A stretch of 12,912 nucleotides of DNA, from positions 1,996-14,907 of the forward strand of contig PLIQ01000214.1 in the NCBI GenBank assembly GCA_003140115.1, written 5' to 3'. Below are positions 12,893-12,912 of the stretch, piece by piece (position 1 is the stretch's first letter; each line of letters starts with the position of its first letter). This DNA comes from Actinomycetota bacterium (GTDB taxonomy: Bacteria; Actinomycetota; Actinomycetes; Streptosporangiales; Streptosporangiaceae). The position numbers were made by a program, and so were the translations under genes. Below the pieces are notes generated by a model. The model was not told where the DNA came from. It did no database searches and saw only the letters and a program-made list of their open reading frames with translations.

Positions 12893-12912
12893 CCGCAGCA
12901 GGACACAGCGCC

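Overview
The base composition (very GC-rich, strong G/C at third codon positions), actinobacterial-style ribosome binding sites, a TTG and a GTG start, and the protein families point to a chromosomal segment of an actinomycete, probably a soil filamentous type. The genus cannot be fixed from the sequence. There is no phage, insertion sequence, CRISPR array, tRNA or rRNA. All ten genes look intact except the first, which runs off the left edge.

Layout. (1) 1-3590: an export/oxidation module. A DHA2-type (EmrB/QacA-like) drug:H+ antiporter on the minus strand lies downstream of a MarR-family regulator on the same strand. Divergent from the regulator is a Tat-exported, lipid-anchored flavin oxidase of the berberine-bridge enzyme type with both covalent FAD ligands. 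The region between regulator and oxidase holds a compact cluster of three GTTGAG/CTCAAC half-sites, the likely MarR operator. (2) 3605-3635: a strong hairpin shared by two convergent genes. (3) 3655-5436: an unrecognised secreted protein with 20 cysteines. (4) 5765-9097: a tightly overlapping signalling operon of receiver-SpoIIE phosphatase, CHASE3-HAMP histidine kinase and stand-alone Rcp1-like receiver. (5) 9146-9886: a dienelactone-hydrolase family enzyme with its own small inverted repeat upstream. (6) 10090-11115: an aldo/keto reductase of the YghZ/MgrA type, divergent from a small conserved actinobacterial protein (11214-11477). (7) 11597-12892: a second-copy-looking DNA polymerase III beta clamp, enlarged by two low-complexity insertions and with changed residues in the cleft where clamp partners normally dock.

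How the parts fit. The left module reads as a ligand-controlled system: the MarR protein probably represses itself, and perhaps the oxidase and pump, until an aromatic or toxic compound appears. The central operon is a phospho-signalling unit in which one kinase could serve two receivers, one wired to a PP2C phosphatase that would normally act on anti-anti-sigma factors. No such target or anti-sigma kinase is in the window, so the output lies elsewhere. The metabolic enzymes on the right look like housekeeping or detoxification genes with separate promoters. The most unusual items are the divergent clamp and the cysteine-rich secreted orphan. I saw no clear defence or mobile system.
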